DNA from: Eulemur rufifrons
Taxonomy: Eukaryota > Chordata > Mammalia > Primates > Lemuridae
NCBI RefSeq assembly: GCF_041146395.1
Contig: NC_090989.1
Location: 246,316,843 to 246,380,842, forward strand
Direction of reading: 5' to 3'
Length of the DNA: 64,000 bases
Position 1 is the first letter of the stretch. Every line of letters starts with the position of its first letter. Under the pieces are notes generated by a model. The model made no database searches, was not told the DNA's origin, and saw nothing but the letters and a program-made list of their open reading frames with translations. This document shows positions 1 through 12,356 of the stretch, piece by piece. A program made the translations under genes and the position numbers.

Positions 1-1897
1 TAGACAGAAACACAGATGCAGACTGTGGCTAGCATATAATCTCTATTGCTGTCTGTCCTCCTCCAGAGGCCACCCAGTGGGGGAGAAAGAGAAAGACCTT
101 TACCCAGAGAAGGGACTTCATGGTTCCAGTTTCTCTGTATTCTAGGCAGAGTTGGCCAGAGAAAGGAGAGTGGAAAAGTCTCAATAATCTTCAAGGCCCC
201 AAGAAGAGGGAGTCATTTCTTGTCTATGGGGAGTTGCAGCAGTTCTGTCAAGTCACCTGGGGGCAGTGGCAGCAGCACAGGCTGGGTGTATGCCTTGTCC
301 CCTGAGCTGTCTTAAAAGACAGTCCCCTACCCTTCTTATGGGGCCAGCTGACTCATCCAGGGTGGTCAGGCAAGCAGGGCCAGGAAGACGGATCACATTG
401 AGAATGGCCAAGTATTTAAGGGTTGTCTCTCAAGCACATCAAGTGCTTCTAGGCGTTCAGCACTCCCCAGGGAGAAAACAACAGCAACAATGGCAAACAA
501 ACAAAGAAAAACACTTCCCCGATTGTAAAGGAACGTAGCCATTTCAAACAACTGTACTACAACCAAGTTCCATCAGCCAGTGTTCTATCTAAGCCACAGA
601 AACTTAGGGAAACCTAAAGGACTGTCTTTTATTCTAGCTTTACTTTTTCTACTCTTTCGGTGTTGAAATGTCCTTTCTTCTATGGAATAAGGGTAATGAC
701 AGACGGTGGCATCCATAAATCACTCTCCATCATTGGATTTTATACTTTCTAGCCCACAAAATGTAGAAATCTGAGGTTCCATGAGGGAAAGGGCTGTTGG
801 CCATTCTTTATAACCTATGCAAATGCTGACATGGGTCTCGCTGGAGAGAGGAGTTTAGGTCATTCAGGTGGGGATGGGCTGCCACTGAAGGATTCTGAGG
901 GGTTACGGGAAAGGGAGAGTAGCATCACGAGGTCCGGGATTTAGAAAAAGCAGTTTGGTTTCAGTTTGTGAAAAGCGGAAGGTGAGAGACAATTCTGGAG
1001 ATGGAGAGAGTCATTATTAATATATAGATTTGTACCGTAATGAGCATGAGATCAAGCAGAGCTTGAATAAATGCAGAGGCCACGAAAACGGAGAAGGGAG
1101 CCTGTGCGGCCATGGGGCTAATTTTCTAAGAATAGTTTGAACAAATCTTTCCCCTAAATTGCTGAAGCTTATCAGCTATTTTGTCTTTCCATAATCTCAT
1201 TAAAGGACAATCTTTCTAAGAAAGGCAGAGACAAGAAAAGGGTGCAATTTATTTGACACTTTTTCTAAATAAAAGGTTTTTTCTCCTTCCGTCGGCCAGA
1301 CGCGTCTGTTTTGGCAAGCGTTCCATTGGTAATTGCTGCTCTCTGCACACTGTATTCACTGATCAGCTGTATTTGAACCCTAGTAATTACCAGGCATCTT
1401 CTTTGTGTCCATAGATCCCTGCATCTGGCCCTAATGCAAATCAACATCTTAGTAATTACCAGACATGATTGGTACAAGAATGGATGCTGGAGATTTGCAC
1501 ATAAATGGGCAAAATTATTCTTCTCAAAAGCTTCTAAGGGGATGAGACAAGTAAAGACACATGTTTCTACTGTCCCTGGCCATGTGCCCTTCTCTCCTCT
1601 CTTCCCTCATCTGCATACACACCAGTTTCCACTCTCAGCTTTCCAGTCCCCGGGCTGGAAGGTAAAGTGTCATAGGTGACTTTTCTTAGTCCCTTTCTCC
1701 TTACTCCACACCTAATCAGGTAGATGCCTTCCCCTCTCTGAGCTATGTCTTATATCTACCCCTTCCTTTTCATTCTTTCTTTTACTGCTCAGGGTGAGTT
1801 ACGCCAATATCTTCTCAGGATTTGAAGACTGTACTATTCTACTATTCTCCTCTCTAGCCAGGGTGGTGACATTGAAAAACACGGATTCTGAATCGCG
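1..1897. other. intergenic, nothing recognised
   Basis: No exon, RNA gene or clear repeat. TAGTAATTACCAG occurs twice, at about 1380 and 1450, a short direct repeat. Open frames up to 90 codons resemble no known protein. Confidence 0.6.
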
Positions 1898-1918
1898 AAA
1901 AAAAAAAAAAAAAAAAAA
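1898..1918. repeat. poly(A) run
   Basis: Twenty-one A residues with no clear retroelement body on the 5' side, so its origin is unknown. Confidence 0.8.
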
Positions 1919-1934
1919 GTGGGCTTGACTACAA

Positions 1935-2035
1935 ACACCATTTACTACTTGTATGTAATCATAGCTTATTAGCTTAAGTTCTCTGATCCTCAATTTCCTC
2001 GTCTGTAAAATATGAAATAACAAGCTCTTAAACAT
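1935..2035 (+). mobile_element. MIR fragment
   Basis: The MIR core GATCCTCAATTTCCTCGTCT followed by GTAAAATATGAAATAA. Confidence 0.7.
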
Positions 2036-3447
2036 TTCTTTAAATATCAGTTTGCCCCTGGAAAAGTGATGCTTCCTTGGGTGATGAAGCTTACCTTTAG
2101 GACAGTTTTGTAGGCTTGGTCATTGAATTGATGCTATAAAGTGTGTGTTGACAGGTATCTTAGATCAGCTCTTCCAGAAGCACATTCTAAAACTAGGATT
2201 TGCATACCAGTGATGTAGTAAGGAAGTGTTCCCAGAGGACATAAGTAAGGACGTGGGGGGAAGCAGGAAAGGGAAAGACAGGACAGTGAGCAGGGGTGGA
2301 GTATCAGGCAAGGTCTCGAAAAATGGAGATTTAGTCTGATCCTTCGAGGGAACTTTGGAGTATAAATCACGCCTCAGGATTGCCCCAGCCCAAAGGAAGG
2401 GAAATGAAGCTTTCATCTCTTGCTGCTGTTAGACAGTGATTAAAGGCTACCCCAGGGGAGTTAAATTTCTAGGTTCCTCTGACTCCTTCTATGTGCTGTG
2501 GGAAGCTGAGGGCAGTTCTCTGAAAAAGTTCTAGCTTTAGGAAATGAAACATATTGATGCCAACAGTACCTAAAAATGGTATTAATAAAAACAGATTTGG
2601 GGAGATGTGGGTGGACACTGACATTATCTACTACAGCCCACCCCTTTTATTGCTGAGATCCATCAGATCTTCTTATATCCTGTCATGGATTCTTCAGGAT
2701 AATTGATTATTGGTCATAACTTCTGGGGAAAAACTTGTAAGAGGAGGGTTACGTGAGAACTACAATTCTCATTTCTGCAGTCCTGGGGCCATACTGGATA
2801 TTTATCATCTACTTCTTCTTACAATTATGAATAGTTCTAGAATTCCTTCAGCCCCAGGTAACTTCCAATGATTTAGTCTGCTTGTCTGAGGTTCTGGTTT
2901 CCATGTCCTAGTCAGGCTGTGGTTGCTGTAATTTACTATTTATTATTAAAGTTGAGTTTTGACCAGACTCCTCCCTGTCCCTATTATATAGTGGCAACTC
3001 TACCTCTTTAAGATGTTCAGGGTTCAGTACCTCTGCCAGTAAGGTAATTCCTTTTGCCCGATGGTCTGCTGGTATGAAGAGGCCCAAATGACCAGGCAGC
3101 ATTGGCAGCTTTAGGGTCAGTGGGACTGTTCCTGTGTCTCAGTGGAAATGTCTTCTTCCTGGGAACCAGGACTTCCAGATCCACAAAACCTCAAGTTGTG
3201 GAACATAGTTTTTCTAAGCTTTTATTATAGTAACTATCTCAGCAGCATATTAAGGCATTAAATCTTATGTCCTGTGAGTATGCCCCCATAAAACTACTGT
3301 CTTATCCAGCCTTATATTCCATCTCCCTTGGTTAAGCACCCCCTCAAGACCTATTCCCAAGCATTTTCTCCCATTTTTATTGCTCTGTTTTAGCCAAGTG
3401 GATCATTCTTCTCCTCTATTATGAGGACCAGCACTTTCCTAAATAGG
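2036..3447. other. intergenic, nothing recognised
   Basis: Unassigned sequence; parts (2600-3400) may be old retroelement DNA but no family could be named. Confidence 0.5.
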
Positions 3448-4220
3448 CCAAGGAAAATCTCTTCTAGACATTGGCCTAGGCAAAGAATTTATGACTAAGA
3501 CCCCAAAGGCAAATACAGCAACAACAAAAATAAATGGGACTTAATTAAATTAAAAATCATTTGTACAGCAAAGGAAATAATCAATACAGTTAGCACATAA
3601 CCTACAGAATGGGAGAAAATATTTGCAAACTATACATCCAATAAAGGGCTAATATCCAGAATCTACAAAGAACTCAAACAAATCAGCACAATAATAATAC
3701 ACACCTTAAAAAGTGGGCAAAAGATAAGAACAGAAGTTTTTCAAAAGAAGATAGACAAATGGCCTAAAAAAAAATGAAGAAATGCTCAACATCACTTAGA
3801 GAAATGCAAATTAATACATGAGTGGATTAGTAAATTGTGGTATATGTATACCATGGAGTATTACTCAGCTATAAGAAATAACAGTGATATAGAATCTCTT
3901 TTGTTCTCCTGGAGAGAGTTGGAACTCATTCTATTAAGTATCCCAAGAATGGAAAAATAAGCACCACATGTACTCACCAGCAAATTGGTTTCCCTGATCA
4001 TCACTTGAGTGCACATTTGGGAATAACATCCATTGGGTGTCGGACAGATGTGGGGGGTGGGAGGAGGGGATGGGTGTATACCTACATGATGAGTGCGATG
4101 CGCACTGTCTGGGGAATGGACATGCTTGAAGCTCTGACTCAGGGGGATTGGGGGGGCATGGGCAACATACATAACCTGAACTTTTATACCCCCATAATAA
4201 GCTGAAATTAAAAAAAAAGA
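3448..4220 (+). mobile_element. 5'-truncated L1, strepsirrhine-type 3' end
   Basis: The segment starts inside the 3' part of L1 ORF2 (TTCTAGACATTGGCCTAGGC, then GGGAGAAAATATTTGCAAAC) and runs through the ORF2 end (TACCATGGAGTATTACTCAG) into the 3' UTR. It finishes CCCCATAATAAGCTGAAATT and an A-rich tail. That ending is typical of lemur and galago L1. Several indels and stops break the ORF2 remnant, and an internal deletion after about 3815 joins two ORF2 regions. Reverse transcriptase is not encoded. Confidence 0.85.
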
Positions 4221-4254
4221 AAAGAAAAGAAAATGGGATGGGAGACTACACGTC

Positions 4255-4312
4255 AAGTACCGAGCACAGTGCTTGGCACAAAGTAGACCCTCAGTAAATA
4301 AATTCAGGGTCT
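4255..4312 (+). mobile_element. MIR/L2 3' end fragment
   Basis: GCACAGTGCTTGGCACAAAG and CCTCAGTAAATAAATTCA match the common 3' end of MIR and L2. Confidence 0.6.
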
Positions 4313-5599
4313 TTATTTCCCCTAAAATACTTTCCTAATTCCCTGTAAAGCACTTAGTACACCCACCTGCTATGCTCCTGGTCCTTCTTAACATGGTAAC
4401 ATCAGGAATCTATAAGCAGCACAAGAAAAAAAAAAATCACTTATTGTCCCTTCTTTTTTGCAATGGGAGAGGGGGTTAAGTACCTCCTGTCACATTTCTC
4501 TATCCAAGTCATGCAGAAGCCCTTTTGCAGTCATTTAGAAGAAAAAATGCAAATTCCAATTAAATATCATGAGGCCAAAGGCAGCACACTCTTCCTTCTG
4601 AATGCAGATGATATGGCATTAACCAATTTATGGCTCTTAATGACTTTCTGGACTTGTGATTTTTAATTTCTTTTATTGCAAAAGTATAAATTCATGGGAT
4701 TTTGTCTAGATAATGCCCTGCCAGTACTCAATACCAAAGCTACATCTTACATTATCTGCACAACCTCAGGGAGCTCATGCTAAGGTTGGAAATGTGCTAC
4801 GCATTGTTCCTGGAAGTGTGGAATGGGCTTGCCTTTTGAATAGATTTTCTTTAACTTCCATAGTTCAGTAGTTGCTGAATCTAATGATTCAATATAAAAA
4901 AATTCACCCCTACCTGCTCATCTCTTGATGAATGTTGCCGCCTTCTATCTTCTGTAGTTCAATTGTTTTGTGAACAAAGCCCTAGGAATGGGAAGGTAAA
5001 AGACATTCATTTCATCACAGAATATTTATTTCACCCAGCATTATAACATAGGCCTGCATTACATTCTAACATATTAAAGATCTCCCAATGGAACCAGGAT
5101 CCGGAGAATATTTACGGTCTGCATAACTTCCAGTGACCTCAAAGGAAGCTGCACAAGTCAGATGAACTGAATAGATGCCGCTTTTAACATGTAATGTGAT
5201 TATTGTTCATTTCTACATATATTCATTAGTAATCTTACAGCCACACATTGCTCTAGCCTTTCTGGTACATATTTCTAAGTGTTCATGTACCCATGTATTT
5301 TACACCATGGCTGAAGAATTAATGCCAGTTAGTTTCTTTAGTAGAGAAGGAAAATTAGCAAAAATTAACTGTGATAGTTCTGCAAACTTTGTTACCTTGA
5401 ATACACAGCATAGGAAAAGAAATACATTATGAGCTCAGATGGACTGATCATAGAAACACTAATGCAACCACAGTAACAAATGACCAGGAAAGAAACTGAA
5501 GACTGAATCCCTACACCACATGGCTTGTGTCCACAGAGAGGGAGACAATCTGAAAGAGTGCCCAGTGCCAAATGGGTGAAGACACTGACTCCCACGGTT
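4313..5599. other. intergenic, nothing recognised
   Basis: A/T-rich with short A and T runs (about 4427-4437, 4454-4459). No coding signal. Confidence 0.55.
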
Positions 5600-5820
5600 A
5601 AGAGTGTAGTCTCTAGAGCAAACCTGTGTGGTGCTAAATCTTACTCCATTACTTTCTTGCTGGTGATTTTGGACAAATTAGTTAGCAAACTTGACGAATT
5701 ATTGATAGGGATGAACATAGATGATCAACCTTATGGGGTTGCCATGAGCATTACATGAGATTAGCCGTGTAAAACACTTAGTGTGTACTTAGTTTATAGT
5801 AAGCACTCAATAGCACTTAG
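5600..5820 (+). mobile_element. MIR
   Basis: From GAGTGTAGTCTCTAGAGC through TGGGGTTGCCATGAGCATTA to AGTAAGCACTCAATAG; nearly full-length and diverged. Confidence 0.75.
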
Positions 5821-5934
5821 ATGAATGTAAGCTTTTGATGTTAATATCACCTAATTAATATTATCATTATTATAAGTACACTTTTAATTAATCTTTCCCA
5901 GATATTCATTACATACCTATCTGCCATGTGAATT

Positions 5935-6370
5935 CATCCATCCAGTCATTAAATGTTTACTGAGCACCTACTATGCGCCACCGTGTTCTAGGAGCTTGGG
6001 ATACATCAATAAACAAAATAGACATTCCTGTTCTTGTGACATTTATATTCTAGTGGAGGAAGACAGATAATAAACCTAATAAGGAAATAAATTTTATAAG
6101 TGCTATGGGAAAAAGAAAAGTAGAGCAAAGCAAGGGGGGGTTTTGAGCTCTAGTGGGCATGTGTTATCACAGAAGCCTCACTGAGAAGGCGACATTTGCA
6201 GAGACTTGATGGGGAAAAGTTGCCAGACGCGTGGCTACCTGGAAGAGAAGTCTCCAAGACAGGAAACAGCCAGTGTGCACGCCCAGCATGTTTGGGGCCA
6301 GTCAGGAGGCCAGAGGGGCTGAAGGAAAGGAAAATGGGGAAGAGCAGTAGGAGCCGAGGCTTTTAGTTTG
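5935..6370 (+). mobile_element. ancient L2-like repeat
   Basis: TACTGAGCACCTACTATGCG, CCTGTTCTTGTGACATTTAT, AGACAGATAATAAAC, CACTGAGAAGGCGACATTTG and CAGGAGGCCAGAGGGGCTG follow the order of a familiar mammalian repeat. The family name is uncertain. Confidence 0.65.
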
Positions 6371-9300
6371 AGTGAAAAGAGTGGTATTGAAGGGTTGTGA
6401 GCATAAGAGAGAATATGTTCTCATCCAGACAGGGGTGGGCAGCCCAGTTCCTCGTTCTCTGGCCAATGTTAACTTCTCCCAGTAGACTTCATCCTGACTA
6501 AACCTCCTACGCATCTTAACCTGGGTTTTTCCTTCACACAGATTCATGTGGGCTGAACATTTCTGTTGTACATTTCTGTGATTTTTACTTCTGATTAAGA
6601 CAGCCCTAAGTGAGATAATTAGCCTTTAGATAAATAAACAAATCACAGTTTAGGAATTTCCTAAATGCTGCTGCCTCATAGGGCTACCAGCCGGCTGCAT
6701 TTTTTTTTTTTAGCAATACCAAATACAGACATCGTAGAGAGGTACATATGCACAGTCAGATTGTTTCTGAGTTAATAAACATAAGAATATGTAGATACCT
6801 ATTCTCCTCCATGTTCTATATATTTCTTAAAACTGCTTGGATTCATCCTTTGCTGATTTGATAACATGAGGTCAAATCTTAACTGTGCTATTGTATGATA
6901 TGATTTCCTCTGGAGCAGATATTCAGCTTAATTCAGTATGCAGTAATACAGTTATAAACAAAATCAATGTTTAATTAGGTTGAATTTGACTTCCTCATTT
7001 AGTTCTTAATCTATGCAATGCTGAAAATTTTTGCTTGATGTTTGTCTTCATGAAAACTTAGATAATGAGTGCTGCATTAAAACAATGAGAAGTTTTACTT
7101 AAAATAACATGTTCTGCTAAAATCTATTAAATAATGAAAGAGAAGTAAAATCAGATAAAAGATATAATTGTTATAAATGACATTACCATTGCTTTTCAAT
7201 GACATTTATCATTTTGGGCAATGCAGCAAATAAGTACTTGGAAGCAGAGTTGAAGCTTAAGTAAGATAATTAAAAGATTGGACAGAATTAATGATCATCT
7301 GATTTCTATAGAGGAAGTTTGCTTCTTATGAGAGTAGCAATTTCTGTTGTTGGGTAGGGGAACCGAAGGCATCTGGTTTGTTTGAATTATTGTCTTCTAA
7401 GACTCCTGTCCATTTATCATCATTAATATGGTATCAGTTATCATAAAAATATAAGAATATAGCAGATATTCAATGTGTGGGGGATAAATTTGAAAATTAA
7501 TATACTGGTTTTCTCAATGGCCTTTCAAGACATGGTGTAACAGGGGCTGCCATTTGAAATGCCTTCAGGGGAGAGGCAAGAAATGCAAATGAGTGAAGCA
7601 GCCCAGTGTTAGAGAAATGGTGACTGACAGCCACGGTCTAGGAAGGGGCAAGAGGTAAATTGAGCAGAACATGTCCCATCTCAAGGGGTCAGCCCCTTTT
7701 CAGCCAATTCCTGCCATATGAAAACAAAAACCTGGTATTGCCAAATCTGATTTTGTAATAAAAGCCAAAATTTCTGATTTTTATGTGTCAAATTTCTCAA
7801 TTTTTAAATGGTAGCTAGGTTTAAAAACAGCCTGAGCCAACACTGTGTAAGTTCAGCAAAACATGCCTGTAAGCCCAATTAAGTGCAGAGTCTACTTTTG
7901 TGTCACATTTTCTTGTATGTTTCAGACAGCAGAACTGAAAAGCAACTTACATTTGTGATTTCTAGAAGCCTCATTCCCCACTACCCTGTGTCTAGAAATT
8001 ACCTTGTCTTCTCATTTTATCTGCTAAAATAGATCTTATCAAATACAATATTCTATTATTGCTATTAGCAAGAGTGGCCACTATTAGCATCATATATAAT
8101 TATAGTAACTGTAAATATACTATTAACATAGCAACATACAGAATTTATATATACCCCTGTTTTTTCCGATGTTACCTTATTTTGTTCTCCTAAAATCATT
8201 ATGTTATATAGAAACAAATCTATAAGCCCAGTTAGAAATTCAGAAGTCTGAGATATGGCCAATTAAATGAGCTACGCAAGGTGACACATGTAAGATGGTG
8301 GCAAACTAGGGATTAAAACTTAGGCTTAGTTACTCAGATTGAAGTGCTTTTCTGCGATCTATTTTTATTATCTATATGCCAGATTATCACCAAATTTAAT
8401 ATTGAATCTGACTGCAAGAAAAATGTACCACAGTAATCTGTTGAGAAGCTAACCTGTATGCTTGATGCCCTCCTGGAAAATTCTGTGATAGGGTAAAGGA
8501 ACTCCTGCTAAACACAAATATGTCCATGTGTTTTCAAATGAATTTTGAATTAGTTTTTGTAGAATTAACAGTTTTCCTTTTATTTACCTGGTCCAGGACC
8601 ACTGCAAGACTAAGAACTTATTTGTCACAGAAATAAATCATTACAAAAAGACAGACTAGATAAAGGTTATATTCTTTTATTTGTGACATTTGAATTCCTA
8701 AGCTCATATAGGAATGAGGATTTCATAAATATCCTTTAGTTTTACTTTGCTTTTCTAATTAATTGTGTTAGTCTGTTTTTCTTATAGTCGAACCCTTAAT
8801 TCAATCACACATTGAACTAAAAATATAGTAAACATTTTTTTCTGATGTATGTAAAAAAGATAAGGAAAACTTTGAAATCAGAACACTAGAAGATAGTAAA
8901 ACAGCTTAATTGTTTGATTAGAAATGAACTCTTCTGTAAGTCATACAAATCCTTACACAGTCATTAAAAATTCTTACCCAGAATTAATACTTGCCCAGAG
9001 GGAAACAGTCTGTTATAAAAGCTTTTTGTTGGTGTATTTTTTAAAGCAGGAAAACAGTCATTATTTCCACACTTTGTTTGGCTAATTCTAGGAGAGAATC
9101 ACCAATTTCTTCAAGGACCAAAACAATCAGAGCAAGAATAACAACAGTATTATCCAAATGATACCTCCAACTCCTTTTAGTGATTGTGCCTTTGTACACA
9201 CTTCTTGAAGACATGGCCATACTTTTCCTACAATATTACTTTTTTCACAGTGTGATACCCATGGAGTGTGGAAGGTACATAAGGTTAGAAACCACAGAAA

Positions 9301-10215
9301 GTGACGTGCTTCCATTACTAACCAGAATGACAGATTGGCATAAATCAGCACAAAAAGATGAGAGGAACTCTATTCCTTTATTAAATAAAGGAACTGTCAT
9401 GTTTTGCTAATTAAAGAGAAGAGCTTAAAAAAAATCCAAAACAGTGTAATCTAATGAGGGATGTTAAAGGTAAGAAGAAAGAAAAGTCAGGAATGTAAGC
9501 CAAAATACTTGAATATAATATAGGTAAGAATTTTGTATGGGCAATTACAAAAGAAAACCTACCAATGTATAAAAAGCAACTCAAGGGTTTAGCAAAGACA
9601 CAATATAGTTTGAAGAAGGCATGCAATAATTTCTTATCATGTTCACTGTTGGTCATATCCATAACACAGAGCAGCATGGAGACCTTTGGAAAGGTTGCAA
9701 GTTGAAGTGCAGAAATGGTCAACAATAGAGCAACAAGACTTTCCAGAGAACGCTGCCCCGGGAGAACTCTCAAGGAAAGAAGGCTGAAGAATGACTGGCC
9801 ACAGCCTTCAAATATTTAACGGATATGCAAATAAAGCTCTCACTTAGTGTATTTTTACTTATCCTATGTAGCCTTTGGACCTTTCTAAAAGTGAGATGCT
9901 AGAAAAGATGTGCTGAAACTCAAAGATGATGCTTTGACTCAAGATGAATGGAAGGATTTCAGATGTGGAAAAGTGTTTAGTAGGTTATACCAAGAATGCT
10001 GTAGAATTTCTATGCCTGAAGATCTGTGGGAGAAAAGATGTTTCGCCTCCAATGTTACTGACATGGTTTGGGGGGGGGGGCGCAGTAGCAGGTATGGATT
10101 AAGAAGTCTCTCAAAGTTTCTTCCACTTATTCTGGCTCTGAGACTTTGGGCCCTTAGACATGAGAAAACACCCAAGGAAAAGAAAATTAACGACCTCAGA
10201 AGCAGAATGATGACT
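6371..10215. other. A/T-rich intergenic stretch
   Basis: Nearly 4 kb with few recognisable repeats: a T12 run near 6699-6710 and a G10 run near 10071-10080. Frames of 120-121 codons (minus 9411-9773, plus 9910-10275) show no domain I recognise and no splice-site support. I looked for EQTN exons, the human downstream neighbour, and saw none. Confidence 0.5.
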
Positions 10216-10401
10216 ATAGATCAGTATTTCTCAATCTATTTTTTTCATTATGTTTGCCCTATGGAGCCTTTTTAAGACATTTTATTCCTAGTCATCTCCC
10301 CCCATCCCCTGCACCATCCCCAAGAAATTTTAATATCACATAAATACTTCATATTTGTTTATGTCCTGTGGTCCTTTGGAGGGCCACAACTCATTGCAAT
10401 A

Positions 10402-10402
<1 letters not shown>
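10216..10402 (+). mobile_element. hAT-type nonautonomous DNA transposon fragment
   Basis: Starts CAGTATTTCTCAATCTATTT and later has GGTCCTTTGGAGGGCCACAA, resembling a hAT-Charlie MITE; the right end runs into the CA microsatellite. Confidence 0.55.

Positions 10403-10432
<30 letters not shown>
10403..10432. repeat. (CA)n microsatellite
   Basis: An uninterrupted CA tract of about 15 units, directly after a hAT-type fragment. Confidence 0.95.
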
Positions 10433-10435
<3 letters not shown>

Positions 10436-11404
10436 CAATTGGCAATCATCCTCAATAAGAACACAGGCTCTCTGTAGATAAACCATGGGTTTGATGGCAA
10501 GTTATCAAGGATGAGAGAAAAAAAAGTTATGTATATTTCAACTCTGGCTCCAGGATGTACAAATTCTCATTAGCTGGCATACTCACGTCCTGCTTGCATG
10601 GGGAACATTCCTGTTTCCCCTGCCTTGTTAAATGGAAAGGTATGAATTCTTTGTTACTGCTCTAACATCTAACAGTTATCATCTTTTAGGTATCTTTGAT
10701 CTCTGAGAATATTAAGAAATGAATGCATATATGCACAGCCTCACACTCTATGTGTGCATATGGAATTTCAGAGCTTAATAATGAATTATGGAACTTGATA
10801 ATGATTGGATTGGGCAGAAAACACCTGAACCCACTGATCACTCTTAATATCAAAAGAGACAACTAGACATTGTGTTTCCTGATGTGATGCAATGGGAAGG
10901 AAACATCACGTATGTAGGATTCTTGCCCCCCCAAAAAAGTTTAACCTGAATCTAATACTTAGGAAACAATAAAAAAAAAAATCTAGATTGTGAGATATTC
11001 CACAAACTGGCCTTGAACTCTTTAACAATGTTGGTATCATGAAAGACACATTACACACACAACCCCAAACCACATACATCATCCTCCACACCACACCACA
11101 CAAACACACACTAAAGAACTCATCTCTTAAAGGAAACAAAAGATAATGACAACTAAATGCAATGTAAAAAAAGAATTAGCTATAAAGAACATTTTTGGGA
11201 CACCGGAGAGAGTTGAATATGAATCATGTGTTAGATATATACAGTATCAGTGTTCAGTCTTGTGAGTGCAATATTGCAGATTATAGGACAATGTTCTCAT
11301 TAATAGGAGGAACATGATGAAGTATTTTGCATTTTCATGATGTCTCCAACTTATTTTCAAATGGTTCAGCAAAAAGAATGAGTATGTACAGTGAGAAAGA
11401 AAGT
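10433..11404. other. intergenic, CA-rich patch
   Basis: 11043-11110 is a degenerate ACAC/CCACACC-rich stretch; otherwise unassigned. Confidence 0.55.
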
Positions 11405-11530
11405 ATGAGCAGTGGCTTGCACCTGTAGCCCTGGCTACTCTGGAGGCTGAGGCAGGATTGCTTGAGTCCAGGAGTTTGAGGCTAGCCTGGGCAACATAGC
11501 AAGACTCTGTCTATAAAAAGAAAGAAAATG
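11405..11530 (+). mobile_element. Alu monomer (FLAM/FRAM-like)
   Basis: A single Alu arm: GCAGTGGCTTGCACCTGTAG, GAGGCTGAGGCAGGATTGCT, GCCTGGGCAACATAGCAAGA, ending in AAAAAGAAAGAAAA. No second arm follows. Confidence 0.8.
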
Positions 11531-12350
11531 CCACAAAATGTTAATAATGGATGCACTTAAGGATATAAGAGTGCTTATTGTAGTCTTTCAACTTTGAAAC
11601 TTGCACCTGAAATTTCCCAAAATTAAAAAAAAAAAAAATGGAAAAAGAAGAGAGGGCCAGGCTAGGAGGAAGTAGCAGGGCTGTCAGTCTCTGGCCCAAA
11701 GGTCTGAAGCTCCACTTTCAATAGAGATGCAGGTAAAACGTAGTCAAGCCAAGGAGATTAAAAATTTCCTATAAGGATTTTCTTTAGAATTTGCCAAACA
11801 AAGTTCTGTGGGAATAGGAACACCTTATAATAAAAAATAAGAACAGTTTGCCATAATTTACCCCAGAAGAGTTGATTAGTGCAATTATTAATAGCAATAT
11901 AACCAGGAGGAAATTGTTCTAAGACGTTTAAACAAATTTGGATTTTTAAATTGAGTGGAAATTTAATATGCACAAATAGTTAATAGAAAATAACCTTGAA
12001 TTAATAACAAAGGTCTTCGGATTCCAGCCTCCTCCTTAAGTATTATTGAAAGCGGGAACATATTCAAGTTTTTAATGCAAAAATCCTATGGTGGTGTTCC
12101 ATGGCGCAGAGCCACAGAGTTCCACGGAGGGCTGGGGCTCCACGCTGTCATCTCTCTGTCCCACCGTCCTGCATGCCCATGGGGTAACTGCAAAGCACAC
12201 AGGTTAGGAATCAGGGGCTTTTGTGTCTCTGTTTTCTGGATCCTTAGAATAGTCAGAAAATCTTTCAGCCAAAAATGATGCTGAGGAAAATCTTTGCCTA
12301 TCTTGTACTCTCAAAGTTACTTAAGGAAGCAAAAAAAAAAAAAAAAAAAG
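11531..12350. other. intergenic, poly(A) runs only
   Basis: A14-type run near 11625-11638 after a possible old L1 3' end; A19 at 12331-12349 beside the candidate MOB3B poly(A) signal. Confidence 0.5.
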
Positions 12351-12356
12351 TTTATT
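12351..12356 (-). terminator. candidate distal MOB3B poly(A) signal
   Basis: The complement reads AATAAA, followed on the minus strand by C and a run of about 19 T (12331-12349). A U-rich stretch just past the hexamer is typical of cleavage sites, but poly(T) runs are also common by chance in mammals. The alternative hexamer at 13213-13218 is closer to the stop codon. Confidence 0.35.

Noticed and set aside
63..538. Overlapping 60-90 codon ORFs at the window start
   Set aside because: Different frames of the same non-coding stretch, with no domain and no splice sites.
1898..1918. Poly(A) run as the tail of a processed pseudogene
   Set aside because: No coding remnant, AATAAA or flanking repeat could be found on the 5' side.
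9411..10275. Pair of about 120-codon ORFs as coding exons, possibly EQTN
   Set aside because: No residues I recognise as equatorin or any domain, no convincing splice sites, and A/T-rich composition with a G homopolymer inside one frame.
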